Of a DNA stretch of 64,000 nucleotides, positions 9,364 through 18,607 are shown one piece after another. The notes beneath the pieces are model-generated. The model was not told the DNA's origin, did not search any database, and saw nothing but the letters and a program-made list of their open reading frames with translations. The stretch is from an uncultured Muribaculaceae bacterium (GTDB lineage: Bacteria > Bacteroidota > Bacteroidia > Bacteroidales > Muribaculaceae): assembly GCA_944320595.1 (NCBI GenBank), contig CALUIB010000007.1, positions 1 to 64,000 of the forward strand, given 5' to 3'. Both the position numbers and the translations under genes were made by a program. Each line of letters begins with the position of its first letter. Position 1 is the stretch's first letter.

Positions 9364-10146
9364 ATGGAAATATCTACCAAGTCACATAAAATCTATGGGT
9401 TGATAGGATACCCTCTGGGACACTCGTTCTCAAAAAGCTATTTCAACCAAAAATTCCAGTCCGAAGGCATAGATGCCGAATACGTGAATTTTGAAATCGC
9501 CAACGTGAAACTGCTATTGGAAATCTTGAGCGAAACGCCAAACCTGTGCGGGCTTAATGTGACAATCCCATACAAGGAGCAAGTAATACCATTGCTCGAC
9601 GAACTTGATGAAGATGCAAGAAAAATAGGCGCAGTGAATGTAATAAAAATCATGCGCAGCCGTTCGGGAGTAAAACTAAAGGGCTACAACTCCGACGTGA
9701 TAGGTTTTTGCGACTCAATAAGGGAATTTGTCAACGACAGCCGCAACAAGGCTCTCGTGCTTGGCACTGGCGGCGCGGCAAAGGCCGTTTGTTACGGATT
9801 AGGCAAGATGGGAGTCTCCACCCAATTAGTATCGAGGCACAAAAATGCAAAAACACTCACATACGAAGAACTGACCAAAGCCGACATAACGTCGCACAAA
9901 ATCATCGTCAACACCACTCCGCTGGGAATGTACCCACACATCGACACTTGCCCCGACATACCATATCGCTTTCTAACCAAGGACCACGTGTGCTACGACC
10001 TGCTATATAATCCCGACGAAACGCTGTTCATGAAAAAAGCTAAGCAGCAAGGAGCCACCGTGAAGAACGGGCTTGAAATGCTGCTGCTCCAGGCATTTGT
10101 CTCTTACGAGATTTGGGACAACGACAATTGGCATAGCAACTTGTAA
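9364..10146 (+). CDS. aroE: Shikimate dehydrogenase
   Basis: Reduces 3-dehydroshikimate to shikimate with NADPH in aromatic amino acid synthesis. The 260 residues carry the N-terminal substrate-binding phrase IGYPLGHSFSKSYFN, the catalytic Lys71 in NVTIPYKEQV, the paired Asp111 in YNSD, and the nucleotide-binding loop LGTGGAAKAV. ATG 9364 is used; an in-frame ATG at 9319 would start two bases after the -7 box and cannot be the usual start. comEC follows after 28 bases on the same strand. Confidence 0.95.
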   Translation: MEISTKSHKIYGLIGYPLGHSFSKSYFNQKFQSEGIDAEYVNFEIANVKLLLEILSETPNLCGLNVTIPYKEQVIPLLDELDEDARKIGAVNVIKIMRSRSGVKLKGYNSDVIGFCDSIREFVNDSRNKALVLGTGGAAKAVCYGLGKMGVSTQLVSRHKNAKTLTYEELTKADITSHKIIVNTTPLGMYPHIDTCPDIPYRFLTKDHVCYDLLYNPDETLFMKKAKQQGATVKNGLEMLLLQAFVSYEIWDNDNWHSNL

Positions 10147-10174
10147 CCGCAAAAACATCTCCTTCACACAGGCA

Positions 10175-12280
10175 ATGCTTGCCAAGGCTCCACTGCTGCG
10201 GATTGTAATTCCTTTCATTGCAGGAATATTGATGGCTGGCTGGCGTGAAATCGACCTGCCGCTCGCCATCGCGGCAGCGGCGGCCATTGCCGTGGCAGTC
10301 CATGCCACGCCACTCATTCTGCGCGGCAAGCCGCTGCTATCACTGAAATGCGTCCCTGCACTCGGTGCAATGGTGATGGCGATGGCGACAATTGCCGGTT
10401 GGCTTGCAGGTTCGGCGGCCAAACCACAGCCACTCGACTTGCCCCTAATAAACGGCCAAACCATAATTGCTCGCATCGATGCCATCGAGCATAAAAATTT
10501 TTCCACGCAATTAGAGGCCACCATCTTGTCGTGCCCACAAAACCGTGCAGCCTTGCCACACAAGGCACAGGTGTCAATATCAATCAAGGCCAACGACTAC
10601 CTGCTGCAAGAGGGCGAATTGCTATCGTTCCAGGCCCTACTTGAACCAATCACCTCACTCGGGAATCCCGACGAATTCGACTATGCACGATACATGCGAA
10701 ACAAAGGCATAATCTACATCCAGACGCTTGAACCCGACAGCTACGACACAGTAGGTTACAACGATAACATCTTCACCCTTTCACGCCGCGCTCAACGCCA
10801 CATCTCAAACTGCATAATCAATTCCCAAATGGCTCCCGGCACTCAGCGATTCTTGTGTACCATACTGCTTGGGAACTCGGCCTACATGGAATCTGAAACA
10901 CGTGCTTACTTCTCGCAAGCTGGCATATCGCACATTTTGGCACTGAGCGGCCTGCACATAAGCATCATCGTGGGCATACTGTTCTTGCTGCTGAAACCGT
11001 TATGCTACGTCGGCCTACACAAGTTGAGGATAGCCATTGCAATACCGGCCATTGTAGCCTACCTGCTTGTTACGGGAATGATGCCGTCGGCAACGCGGTC
11101 GGTGGTCATGGTCTTGTTCGTGCTTGTCGCGCACCTGCTGCACCGCCGCAATAGCAGCCTCAATGCCCTGCTGGCAGCCGCACTTTTCATCCTTGCCGTC
11201 TCCCCCGGCTCCATCTATGACGTAGGGTTCCAATTAAGTTTCGCCGCCGTACTTGCCATACTGGTCTTTTACGACAGGCTCGTCACAGTGTCGCCACGCA
11301 GGGCCACACTGTATTACTGGGTCTCGTCACTCATGCTCACCACCATTGCCACATTCGGCACTACTATCATCTCGGCTTATTATTTCCACACCATCCCACT
11401 GCTTGCCATAGTTTCCAATATGATAGTCCTCCCCGCGCTGCCATTTTATTTATGCTTTGCACTGCTCCACACCACGCTACTGTGCTGTGGTATAGAAATA
11501 GTGGAATTTTCGCAGGCATTAGATTTTGCGACCAAGGCAATCGACTATGTTGCCGCAGGCATAAGCCGCCTGCCATTTTCCGCTATGACCAGCGTACACA
11601 TTTCACCCACCGTGTTGGCATTGTTCCTTGTGCTTTATGCAGCACTCGCTGCATGGCTGTATAACAAGCACTTCCGTTATGCAATAGCATCGCTCGCCAT
11701 CACACTTGCCATCGCCATCGCCTGCCTCATCGAGTATGCCTCCACGCCGCAATCTGGATTTGTAATACAAAACAGCTACGCATCTACCCCAATATTACAC
11801 TTCAGCCACGGCACTTGCCGTGTGTGGTGCCCCGACGACAGCATCGATATTGAACAATTCAGCCGCTACAATTCAGGATTTCTTTCACACTATGGCTTGC
11901 ACAAAATAGCACTGCATAACGACACATTGCCACATCATCAAGAAGGTTGCTACATCAATCCTCCTTTTACCTGCCTGAATGGCTACCGACTGGCCGTTAT
12001 TTCCGAAACAAAGTGGCGGCACTATCATGCCCGCCGCCCAGTCTATGTCGATTACCTTGTAATTGCATCGTCTTACTATGGAAACATTGCCGACCTTCTC
12101 GACACCTTCGCCCCACGCACGATAGTCTTGTCGGGCGGAATATATGAAGACAAAACCTCTCGGTTAATGAAAGGAACCGACACCATATCACTGCCGCCTA
12201 TACACCTCCTGCGTACCGATGGGGCGATATTCGTCACCGGCTGGTCGCCGTCAGGGCATGAGCCTTCTTCACTTCCATGA
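10175..12280 (+). CDS. ComEC/Rec2 family membrane protein, degenerate C-terminus
   Basis: A 701-residue polytopic inner-membrane protein. It has two or three helices at the N-terminus, a soluble OB-like DUF4131 region (about 85-220), then the Competence domain with many helices (about 225-535) including the family phrase HILALSGLHISIIVG. In transforming bacteria ComEC moves single-stranded DNA across the membrane. The C-terminal ~150 residues sit where the family's metallo-beta-lactamase domain is expected, but the HxHxDH metal motif is absent, so nuclease activity is unlikely. The 3' end overlaps the convergent ABC gene by 47 bases. Confidence 0.88.
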   Translation: MLAKAPLLRIVIPFIAGILMAGWREIDLPLAIAAAAAIAVAVHATPLILRGKPLLSLKCVPALGAMVMAMATIAGWLAGSAAKPQPLDLPLINGQTIIARIDAIEHKNFSTQLEATILSCPQNRAALPHKAQVSISIKANDYLLQEGELLSFQALLEPITSLGNPDEFDYARYMRNKGIIYIQTLEPDSYDTVGYNDNIFTLSRRAQRHISNCIINSQMAPGTQRFLCTILLGNSAYMESETRAYFSQAGISHILALSGLHISIIVGILFLLLKPLCYVGLHKLRIAIAIPAIVAYLLVTGMMPSATRSVVMVLFVLVAHLLHRRNSSLNALLAAALFILAVSPGSIYDVGFQLSFAAVLAILVFYDRLVTVSPRRATLYYWVSSLMLTTIATFGTTIISAYYFHTIPLLAIVSNMIVLPALPFYLCFALLHTTLLCCGIEIVEFSQALDFATKAIDYVAAGISRLPFSAMTSVHISPTVLALFLVLYAALAAWLYNKHFRYAIASLAITLAIAIACLIEYASTPQSGFVIQNSYASTPILHFSHGTCRVWCPDDSIDIEQFSRYNSGFLSHYGLHKIALHNDTLPHHQEGCYINPPFTCLNGYRLAVISETKWRHYHARRPVYVDYLVIASSYYGNIADLLDTFAPRTIVLSGGIYEDKTSRLMKGTDTISLPPIHLLRTDGAIFVTGWSPSGHEPSSLP

Positions 12281-13007
12281 ACAGACGCGTGGCAAACACG
12301 AAGTTGTCGAGGGCTTCGTTGCCACTGTCGTATATTTCATCTTTGTTCCCCACCCAGCCACAACGGCCCTTGTTGACGAACAGAATATTTTCGCCTATGC
12401 CAAGTACCGAATTCATGTCGTGAGTGTTTATAATCGTGGTTATTCCATACTCGTGGGTTATGTCGCTAAGCAATTCATCGATAAGAATAGAAGTTTTCGG
12501 GTCAAGCCCCGAATTTGGCTCGTCGCAAAACAGGTACTTAGGGTTAAGGGCTATGGCACGGGCTATGGCCACACGTTTCTGCATGCCGCCACTCAATTCC
12601 GACGGGTACTTGTGGTTGGCATCCTTCAAGTTCACGCGTTCAATGCAAAATTCCGCGCGCTCCTTCATTTCGGCATTTGTCATGGTCGAAAACATTGTCA
12701 GCGGGAACATCACATTGCCCAGCACGGTTTCTGAGTCGAAAAGTGCCGAACCCTGGAATAGCATACCTATCTCCTTGCGCAGCTCTTTCTTCTGCTTCAA
12801 GTCCATTTTAAGCAGGTCGCGCCCATCATAAAGTATTTCGCCCGACTCGGGAGTCACAAGCCCCACCATGCTCTTCATCAGCACAGTCTTTCCCGAACCG
12901 CTTAGTCCTATTATCAAGTTGGTCTTCCCGTCATAGAATGTGGCACTAATGTCACACAGCACTTGCTTGTCGTCAAACGACTTATTTATATTCTTTACTT
13001 CAATCAT
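12234..13007 (-). CDS. ABC transporter ATP-binding protein, MlaF type
   Basis: A 257-residue ATPase with Walker A GLSGSGKT at 34-41, signature LSGGMQKR, and Walker B LFCDEPNSGLDP. The PNSGLDP wording and overall order are those of the MlaF/Ttg2A subfamily, which powers phospholipid transport between the inner and outer membrane. It starts two bases after the stop of the MlaE-like permease and is certainly co-transcribed with it. Its stop lies inside the 3' end of the convergent comEC. The MCE partner is likely the protein encoded at 7154-8041, by inference. Confidence 0.93.
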   Translation of the reverse strand: MIEVKNINKSFDDKQVLCDISATFYDGKTNLIIGLSGSGKTVLMKSMVGLVTPESGEILYDGRDLLKMDLKQKKELRKEIGMLFQGSALFDSETVLGNVMFPLTMFSTMTNAEMKERAEFCIERVNLKDANHKYPSELSGGMQKRVAIARAIALNPKYLFCDEPNSGLDPKTSILIDELLSDITHEYGITTIINTHDMNSVLGIGENILFVNKGRCGWVGNKDEIYDSGNEALDNFVFATRLFMEVKKAHALTATSR

Positions 13008-13009
13008 TA

Positions 13010-13759
13010 TTACTGCAACATAATTTGAGTAAGTACCACGTCGAGCAACAATATGAAAATGCTACTTGTCACCACTGCATTTGTGCTTGCCTTGCCCACT
13101 TCGAGCGCACCACCCTTCACGTTATAGCCAAAGAATGATGCCACGCTGCTTATGACAAATGCGAAAAACAGCGATTTGATGAGCGCATACCACACATACC
13201 ATTCATTAAACGACGTCTGTATTCCGTATATATATGTCGATAGCGGCACCACATCCGACACTATGCACACCAAATAGCCGCCCCCGAGACTTGTGGCCAT
13301 GCTGAATATCACCAGTACACATATAAACGACATCATGGCGGCAATCTTGGGAAGGACAAGGAAATTTGCCGAATTCACGCCCATTATCTCAAGCGCATCG
13401 ATTTGCTCGGTCACCCTCATAGTACCTATCTCCGATGCTATGTTCGACCCCACCTTCCCGGCAAGTATCAAGCACAATATCGACGAGGTAAATTCAAGCA
13501 AAATAATTTCACGAGTAGCATACCCCACCGTGTAGCGCGGCATCAGCGGCGATGTGGCATTAAGTTTCATTTGTATGGTACAAACCACACCTATAAATAT
13601 CGATATGATTATCACCAATGGTATTGAGTCGATGCCAAGTTTGTTGATTTCAGCTATATACCGCTTGAAAAACACTTTCCACTTGTCGGGAGTGGAAAAC
13701 ACCCTCCATATAAACAGGCAATATGCCCCAAAAGTGTGTAACGCTGTCTGTAAAAACAT
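13010..13759 (-). CDS. ABC transporter permease, MlaE type
   Basis: A 249-residue inner-membrane permease of the MlaE/YrbE family with about five to six hydrophobic segments. Typical family wording is visible in the cytoplasmic coupling region SEIGTMRVTEQIDALEIMGVN and in LEFTSSILCLILAGKVGSNIASE (around residues 83-130). It forms the membrane part of a lipid transporter with the ATPase encoded two bases downstream. It is the first gene of the pair. Confidence 0.93.
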   Translation of the reverse strand: MFLQTALHTFGAYCLFIWRVFSTPDKWKVFFKRYIAEINKLGIDSIPLVIIISIFIGVVCTIQMKLNATSPLMPRYTVGYATREIILLEFTSSILCLILAGKVGSNIASEIGTMRVTEQIDALEIMGVNSANFLVLPKIAAMMSFICVLVIFSMATSLGGGYLVCIVSDVVPLSTYIYGIQTSFNEWYVWYALIKSLFFAFVISSVASFFGYNVKGGALEVGKASTNAVVTSSIFILLLDVVLTQIMLQ

Positions 13760-13779
13760 AAATCTGATTTATTTCGGTG

Positions 13780-13787
13780 CAAAATTA
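13780..13787 (-). promoter_or_regulatory. -7 promoter box before mlaE-like gene
   Basis: On the minus strand TAATTTTG fits TAnnTTTG and sits 21 bases before the ATG at 13759. A -33 element is not evident. Confidence 0.5.
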
Positions 13788-13936
13788 ATAATTTTAGCTT
13801 TATGGGCTGCGCCGCCGCCCGTTTTTTGCCGCCATAAGTGCCTTTTGGAACAAAATAAATGAAGTTATTCACTTAAAAAACTCTATTACAAGCAAACATA
13901 ACCAGCCATTCTAATGCAACCAATGATTTTAATTCA

Positions 13937-13944
13937 TACCTTTG
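13937..13944 (+). promoter_or_regulatory. -7 promoter box before the M16 peptidase gene
   Basis: TACCTTTG matches TAnnTTTG, 59 bases before the ATG at 14003, giving a leader of about 50 nt. Confidence 0.5.
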
Positions 13945-14002
13945 CATAAATATGGCAAAGATTTTACACAAAAACCATTAACCTTTAATGTTTATTTAGA
14001 AT

Positions 14003-16924
14003 ATGGCACATTTCATCAAATGCTTGGGACTGGCCGCCACAATCACGGCAGCGGCAATCCTGCAAAGTTGTTCGGGAACGAGTTACGAAACTGTTCCCGG
14101 CGACCCGTTGAACACCCGCATCTACACCCTTGACAACGGGCTGAAGGTGTATATGACCGTCAACAAAGACGAACCACGCATACAGACGTACATTGCCGTG
14201 CGTGTGGGCGGAAAGAACGACCCGGCCGAGACTACTGGCCTCGCCCACTATTTTGAACACTTGATGTTCAAGGGCACAACGCACTTCGGCACTCAAAACT
14301 ACGAGGCCGAAAAGCCATTGCTCGACCAAATAGAACAGCAATTCGAGGTATATCGCACCACCACCGACAGCCTGCAACGCCGTGCAATATATGCCACCAT
14401 CGACAGCCTGTCGCAAGAGGCATCGAAATATGCCATACCGAATGAATACGACAAGTTGATGGCAGCTATCGGGGCAACAGGAACAAATGCCTACACAAGC
14501 TACGACGTGACCTGCTATACCGAGAATATTCCCAGCAATGAGGTTGACAACTGGGCGCGCATACAAGCCGACCGATTCAAGAATTGCGTAATCCGCGGTT
14601 TTCACACCGAACTTGAAACAGTATATGAGGAATACAATATGTCGCTCACCAACGATATGCGCAAGGTGATTGAAAGTTCGTTTGCCTCACTGTTCCCGCA
14701 CCATCCCTATGGCACTCAGACGATACTTGGCACTCAGGAACACCTGAAGAACCCGTCGATTACCAATATCAAGAACTACTACAAGCAATGGTACGTGCCC
14801 AACAACATGGCAATATGCCTCTCGGGCGACCTCGACCCGGAGCAGACTATCGCCACCATCGAGAAATACTTTGGCGATATGCAGCCTAACCCCAACTTGC
14901 CAAAGCTCGAAGTAAAGCCCGAAGAGCCCATCACGCAGCCCGTTAAGCGCGACGTTACCGGCTTGGAGGCTGAAATGGTTACACTCGGCTGGCGCATACC
15001 GGCTGCCGCATCGGCCGATGCCGACTTGGCACAAGTGGTTTCACTCACGCTATATAACGGACAGGCAGGCCTTATCGACCTCGACATCACGCAGCAGCAA
15101 AAGGCTCTTGCCGCCTACTGTTTCCCATACCAACTTGCCGACTGCGGAGCTTTCCTCATGGTGGGACAACCCATGGCCGGACAGTCGCTCGACCAGGTAA
15201 AGGACTTGCTGCTTGCCGAGGTTGACAAATTGCGCAACGGCGACTTCGACGAAAAGCTGCTGCAAGCCAACATCAACAACTTCAAGCTCGGGCAGATGCA
15301 AATGATGGACAGCAATGAGGGCCGTGCCGACTGGTATGTGACTTCGTTCGTAAACGGAACTTCGTGGAGCGACGAGGTTACGCAACTCGACCGTCTGTCG
15401 AAACTGACTAAAGAGGATGTGATGGCTTTCGCCGACAAATACCTGGCCGACTCAAGCTATGTAGTCGTTTACAAGCACCAAGGCATCGACCCATCGCAAC
15501 ACAAAATCGACAAGCCGACAATCACTCCCATCGCAATGAACCGCGACACATCCAGCACATTCCTGCGTGAAATGCAAGCCGCCGCACAGGCCACGAAACC
15601 CATCGAACCGGTGTTTATTGACTACTCGAAAGACCTGTCGGTAAGCGAACTGAAACCCGGCCTACAAACCATCTACAAGCAAAACACATCAAACGACGTG
15701 TTCCAGCTGATGTATATCTACGACCTCGGTTCCAACAACGACAAGTTGCTGAGTACAGCCGGGCAATACCTCAACTTCCTCGGCACAAGCGACATGACTG
15801 CCGAAGAGGTGCGGAGCGAATTTTATCGTCTTGCCTGCGGGTTCAGCGTAAGCCCCGGTTCCGACCGCTCTTACATAACCTTGACTGGCTTGAACGAGAA
15901 TATGCCTCAAGCCGTGGCTTTGCTCGAAAAATTGCTCAACGATGCACAAGTTGATAAGGATGCCTACAACCGATTGGTTGAAAACATCTTGAAACAACGT
16001 GCCGATGACAAGTCGAGCCAGTGGGCCAACTTCAACTGCCTTGCAGCATACATGGTGTGGGGCCCGAAAAATCCTGCCAACAACGTACCCACAGAAAAGG
16101 AATTGCGTTCGCTCGACCCACAACAGCTAATCGACTGCCTGCACACCCTCTCGACCTACAAGCACCGCGTGGCTTACTACGGTCCCAGCAGCCAAGAAGA
16201 CTTCCTCGCCTTGCTCGACAAGGAACACAAGACTGCCGACACACTGAAGGAACTGCCCGAAAGCGTATCGCGCGAGATGGTACAAACGCCCGAAACCAAG
16301 GTTTACATTGCCCCCTACAACGCAAAGCAGATTTACATGATGCAATACTCCAATGACGGACGCAAATACGACCCGGCCGTTGAGAACAGCCGCCGTCTTT
16401 ACAATGAATACTTCGGCGGTGGAATGAATGCCATCGTGTTCCAGGAGATGCGCGAAAGCCGCAGCCTTGCCTACACGGCTACCGCCAGCCTGCGTGCTCC
16501 GGGCAAGAAAGACTTCGACTATGCTTACCGCACGTTCATCGCCACGCAAAACGACAAGATGACCGATGCCACAACGGCGTTCAACGAGATAATCAACGAT
16601 ATGCCCGTATCGCAACAGGCATTCGACCTCGCCCGCAACGGCTACATAGCCCGCCTGCGCACCGACCGCATTATCAAGTCAGACGTGATATGGTCATACA
16701 TCAACGCACAAGACCTTGGCCTCACTACCGACTACCGCATATCGCTCTACGATTACCTGCAAAATGCCACCATGCAAGACGTAATCGACTTCCAGCAAAA
16801 GTGGGTAAAAGGACGCACTTACCACTACGGCATCCTTGGCGACAAAAAACAACTCGACATGAACGCCCTGAAGAAAATAGGCCCCGTAGTAGAATTGACC
16901 CCGACACAAATATTCGGTTACTAA
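14003..16924 (+). CDS. M16 family zinc metallopeptidase lipoprotein
   Basis: A 973-residue peptidase of the pitrilysin/insulinase family, two tandem M16 modules forming a clam shell that degrades peptides. The zinc-binding inverted motif HYFEH is at residues 82-86, and downstream acidic residues in ELETVYEE complete the site. A lipoprotein signal is clear: hydrophobic N-terminus and lipobox LQSC with Cys23, so the enzyme is anchored in the envelope. The second module from about residue 540 lacks a HxxEH motif, as usual. The gene has its own promoter and terminator. Confidence 0.93.
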   Translation: MAHFIKCLGLAATITAAAILQSCSGTSYETVPGDPLNTRIYTLDNGLKVYMTVNKDEPRIQTYIAVRVGGKNDPAETTGLAHYFEHLMFKGTTHFGTQNYEAEKPLLDQIEQQFEVYRTTTDSLQRRAIYATIDSLSQEASKYAIPNEYDKLMAAIGATGTNAYTSYDVTCYTENIPSNEVDNWARIQADRFKNCVIRGFHTELETVYEEYNMSLTNDMRKVIESSFASLFPHHPYGTQTILGTQEHLKNPSITNIKNYYKQWYVPNNMAICLSGDLDPEQTIATIEKYFGDMQPNPNLPKLEVKPEEPITQPVKRDVTGLEAEMVTLGWRIPAAASADADLAQVVSLTLYNGQAGLIDLDITQQQKALAAYCFPYQLADCGAFLMVGQPMAGQSLDQVKDLLLAEVDKLRNGDFDEKLLQANINNFKLGQMQMMDSNEGRADWYVTSFVNGTSWSDEVTQLDRLSKLTKEDVMAFADKYLADSSYVVVYKHQGIDPSQHKIDKPTITPIAMNRDTSSTFLREMQAAAQATKPIEPVFIDYSKDLSVSELKPGLQTIYKQNTSNDVFQLMYIYDLGSNNDKLLSTAGQYLNFLGTSDMTAEEVRSEFYRLACGFSVSPGSDRSYITLTGLNENMPQAVALLEKLLNDAQVDKDAYNRLVENILKQRADDKSSQWANFNCLAAYMVWGPKNPANNVPTEKELRSLDPQQLIDCLHTLSTYKHRVAYYGPSSQEDFLALLDKEHKTADTLKELPESVSREMVQTPETKVYIAPYNAKQIYMMQYSNDGRKYDPAVENSRRLYNEYFGGGMNAIVFQEMRESRSLAYTATASLRAPGKKDFDYAYRTFIATQNDKMTDATTAFNEIINDMPVSQQAFDLARNGYIARLRTDRIIKSDVIWSYINAQDLGLTTDYRISLYDYLQNATMQDVIDFQQKWVKGRTYHYGILGDKKQLDMNALKKIGPVVELTPTQIFGY

Positions 16925-16940
16925 CCGATTTTTTGACATA

Positions 16941-16985
16941 ACAGAAATAGCCTCGGAGCGACAATTGCCCCGAGGCTATTTCTGT
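16941..16985 (+). terminator. Terminator hairpin after the M16 gene
   Basis: A perfect 16-bp inverted repeat (16941-16956 with 16970-16985) starts 16 bases after the stop codon. The 3' flank is AT-rich (ATATTC) without a long T-run. Confidence 0.75.
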
Positions 16986-17123
16986 ATATTCACGCACTAT
17001 CATGATTTCCCATATTTGCACTTTGCCATTGAACATATACCTGTATATATGGCTTTTTTCCATGACGTTCGTCTATAAAAACACAACTTTTTACATAATA
17101 TACAAAAAATATTCTATAAATCA

Positions 17124-17155
17124 TTTGTTTTCTTAATTTTTATACACTTATTTTG
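17124..17155 (+). promoter_or_regulatory. Promoter of trpB2
   Basis: TTTG at 17124-17127 is followed after 21 bases by TATTTTG at 17149-17155, a one-base-short version of TAnnTTTG. It lies 29 bases before the trpB ATG. Confidence 0.5.
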
Positions 17156-17183
17156 CATCAACATTCATTTTAAACGTATAATT

Positions 17184-18542
17184 ATGGAAACAAAGAAATT
17201 TATCCTCACCGAACAAGAGATACCGACGGCATGGTACAACATCCTCGCCGAGATGAAAAACAAGCCGCAGCCAATGAAAAACCCCAAAACAGGTGAACCG
17301 CTGAAGGAGGAGGACTTGTATCCACTGTTTTCACGTGCGGCATCACACCAGGAAATGAACGACACCGACACATGGATAGAGATTCCCGAGGAAGTGCGCG
17401 ATATGTACAAGATATGGAGACCCACACCGCTTGTTCGCGCCACCGGGCTTGAACGCGCCCTCGACACCCCGGCACACATATATTTCAAGAATGAAAGCGT
17501 GAGCCCCGTAGGCTCGCACAAACTGAACTCGGCCATAGCGCAGGCATACTTCTGCAAGCAGGAAGGCGTGACCAACATCACCACCGAGACCGGTGCAGGA
17601 CAATGGGGCGCGGCACTGTCGCTGGCAGCAAAGCACTTCGGGCTTGAACTGGCAGTTTACATGGTGAAGGTTTCATACAACCAAAAACCCTACCGACGCT
17701 CTATAATGGAAACCTACGGAGCCGAGGTGATAGCTTCGCCCAGTATGTCAACCCGTGCCGGTAAAGACATCATCACCAAGAATCCCACATACCAAGGCTC
17801 GCTCGGCACTGCAATATCCGAGGCAGTGGAACTTGCCATGACCACGCCAAATTGCAAGTATGTACTCGGCTCGGTACTCAACCACGTAGCTCTGCACCAA
17901 ACGGTAATAGGACTCGAAGCCGAGAAACAGATGGAAATGGCAGGCGAATACCCCGACGTGGTGATTGGCTGCTTCGGCGGCGGCAGCAACTTCTCGGGCA
18001 TTTCGTTCCCGTTCCTGCGTCACAACATCGCAGGCAAAACCTCTACACGATTCATTGCCGCCGAACCCGAATCTTGCCCAAAGCTCACCCGTGGCAAACT
18101 ATGCTACGACTATGGCGACGAGGCAGGCTACACGCCACTCATTCCCATGTACTCGCTCGGCCATAACTTTGCCCCGGCCAACATTCATGCAGGTGGGCTA
18201 CGCTACCACGGTGCAGGGTCGATAATAAGCCAACTGAAACACGACGGACTTATCGAGGCTGTTGACATTCCACAACTCGAAACCTTCAAGGCTGCCACGC
18301 TATTTGCCCGAGCCGAAGGCATCATTCCAGCACCCGAGTCGTCACACGCCATAGCCTCGACGATACGCTGCGCACTCCGCGCACGCGAAGAAGGCCGCAA
18401 GCAGGTTATACTGTTCAACCTTTCGGGACACGGCTTAATCGACATGAGTGCTTACGACAGTTTCTTCGCAGGCTACCTAAGCAACTACCAAGTAACCGAT
18501 GCCGAGATAACCCACAACACATCCTCGCTCCAAGCCTTGTAA
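17184..18542 (+). CDS. trpB: Tryptophan synthase beta chain, TrpB2 type
   Basis: PLP enzyme condensing indole with serine to give tryptophan. The 452 residues and the N-terminal extension before WRPTPL place it in the TrpB2 subgroup, not the classic TrpB1 of about 400 residues that pairs with TrpA. The PLP lysine is Lys113 in VGSHKLNSA; the phosphate-binding GGGSN loop (CFGGGSNFSG) and the catalytic Glu in TETGAGQWG are present. No other trp gene is nearby, so it probably acts as a stand-alone indole-salvage enzyme or with a distant TrpA; this is inference. Confidence 0.93.
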   Translation: METKKFILTEQEIPTAWYNILAEMKNKPQPMKNPKTGEPLKEEDLYPLFSRAASHQEMNDTDTWIEIPEEVRDMYKIWRPTPLVRATGLERALDTPAHIYFKNESVSPVGSHKLNSAIAQAYFCKQEGVTNITTETGAGQWGAALSLAAKHFGLELAVYMVKVSYNQKPYRRSIMETYGAEVIASPSMSTRAGKDIITKNPTYQGSLGTAISEAVELAMTTPNCKYVLGSVLNHVALHQTVIGLEAEKQMEMAGEYPDVVIGCFGGGSNFSGISFPFLRHNIAGKTSTRFIAAEPESCPKLTRGKLCYDYGDEAGYTPLIPMYSLGHNFAPANIHAGGLRYHGAGSIISQLKHDGLIEAVDIPQLETFKAATLFARAEGIIPAPESSHAIASTIRCALRAREEGRKQVILFNLSGHGLIDMSAYDSFFAGYLSNYQVTDAEITHNTSSLQAL

Positions 18543-18549
18543 AAAAACA

Positions 18550-18583
18550 ACGGGAGTGTCACTACATTGCGGCACTCCCGTTA
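18550..18583 (+). terminator. Terminator of trpB2
   Basis: A perfect 10-bp GC-rich stem (18550-18559 with 18574-18583) begins seven bases after the stop and is followed by the T-rich ACTTCTTTCTTT. Confidence 0.8.
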
Positions 18584-18607
18584 CTTCTTTCTTTACACTG
18601 CACCCAC

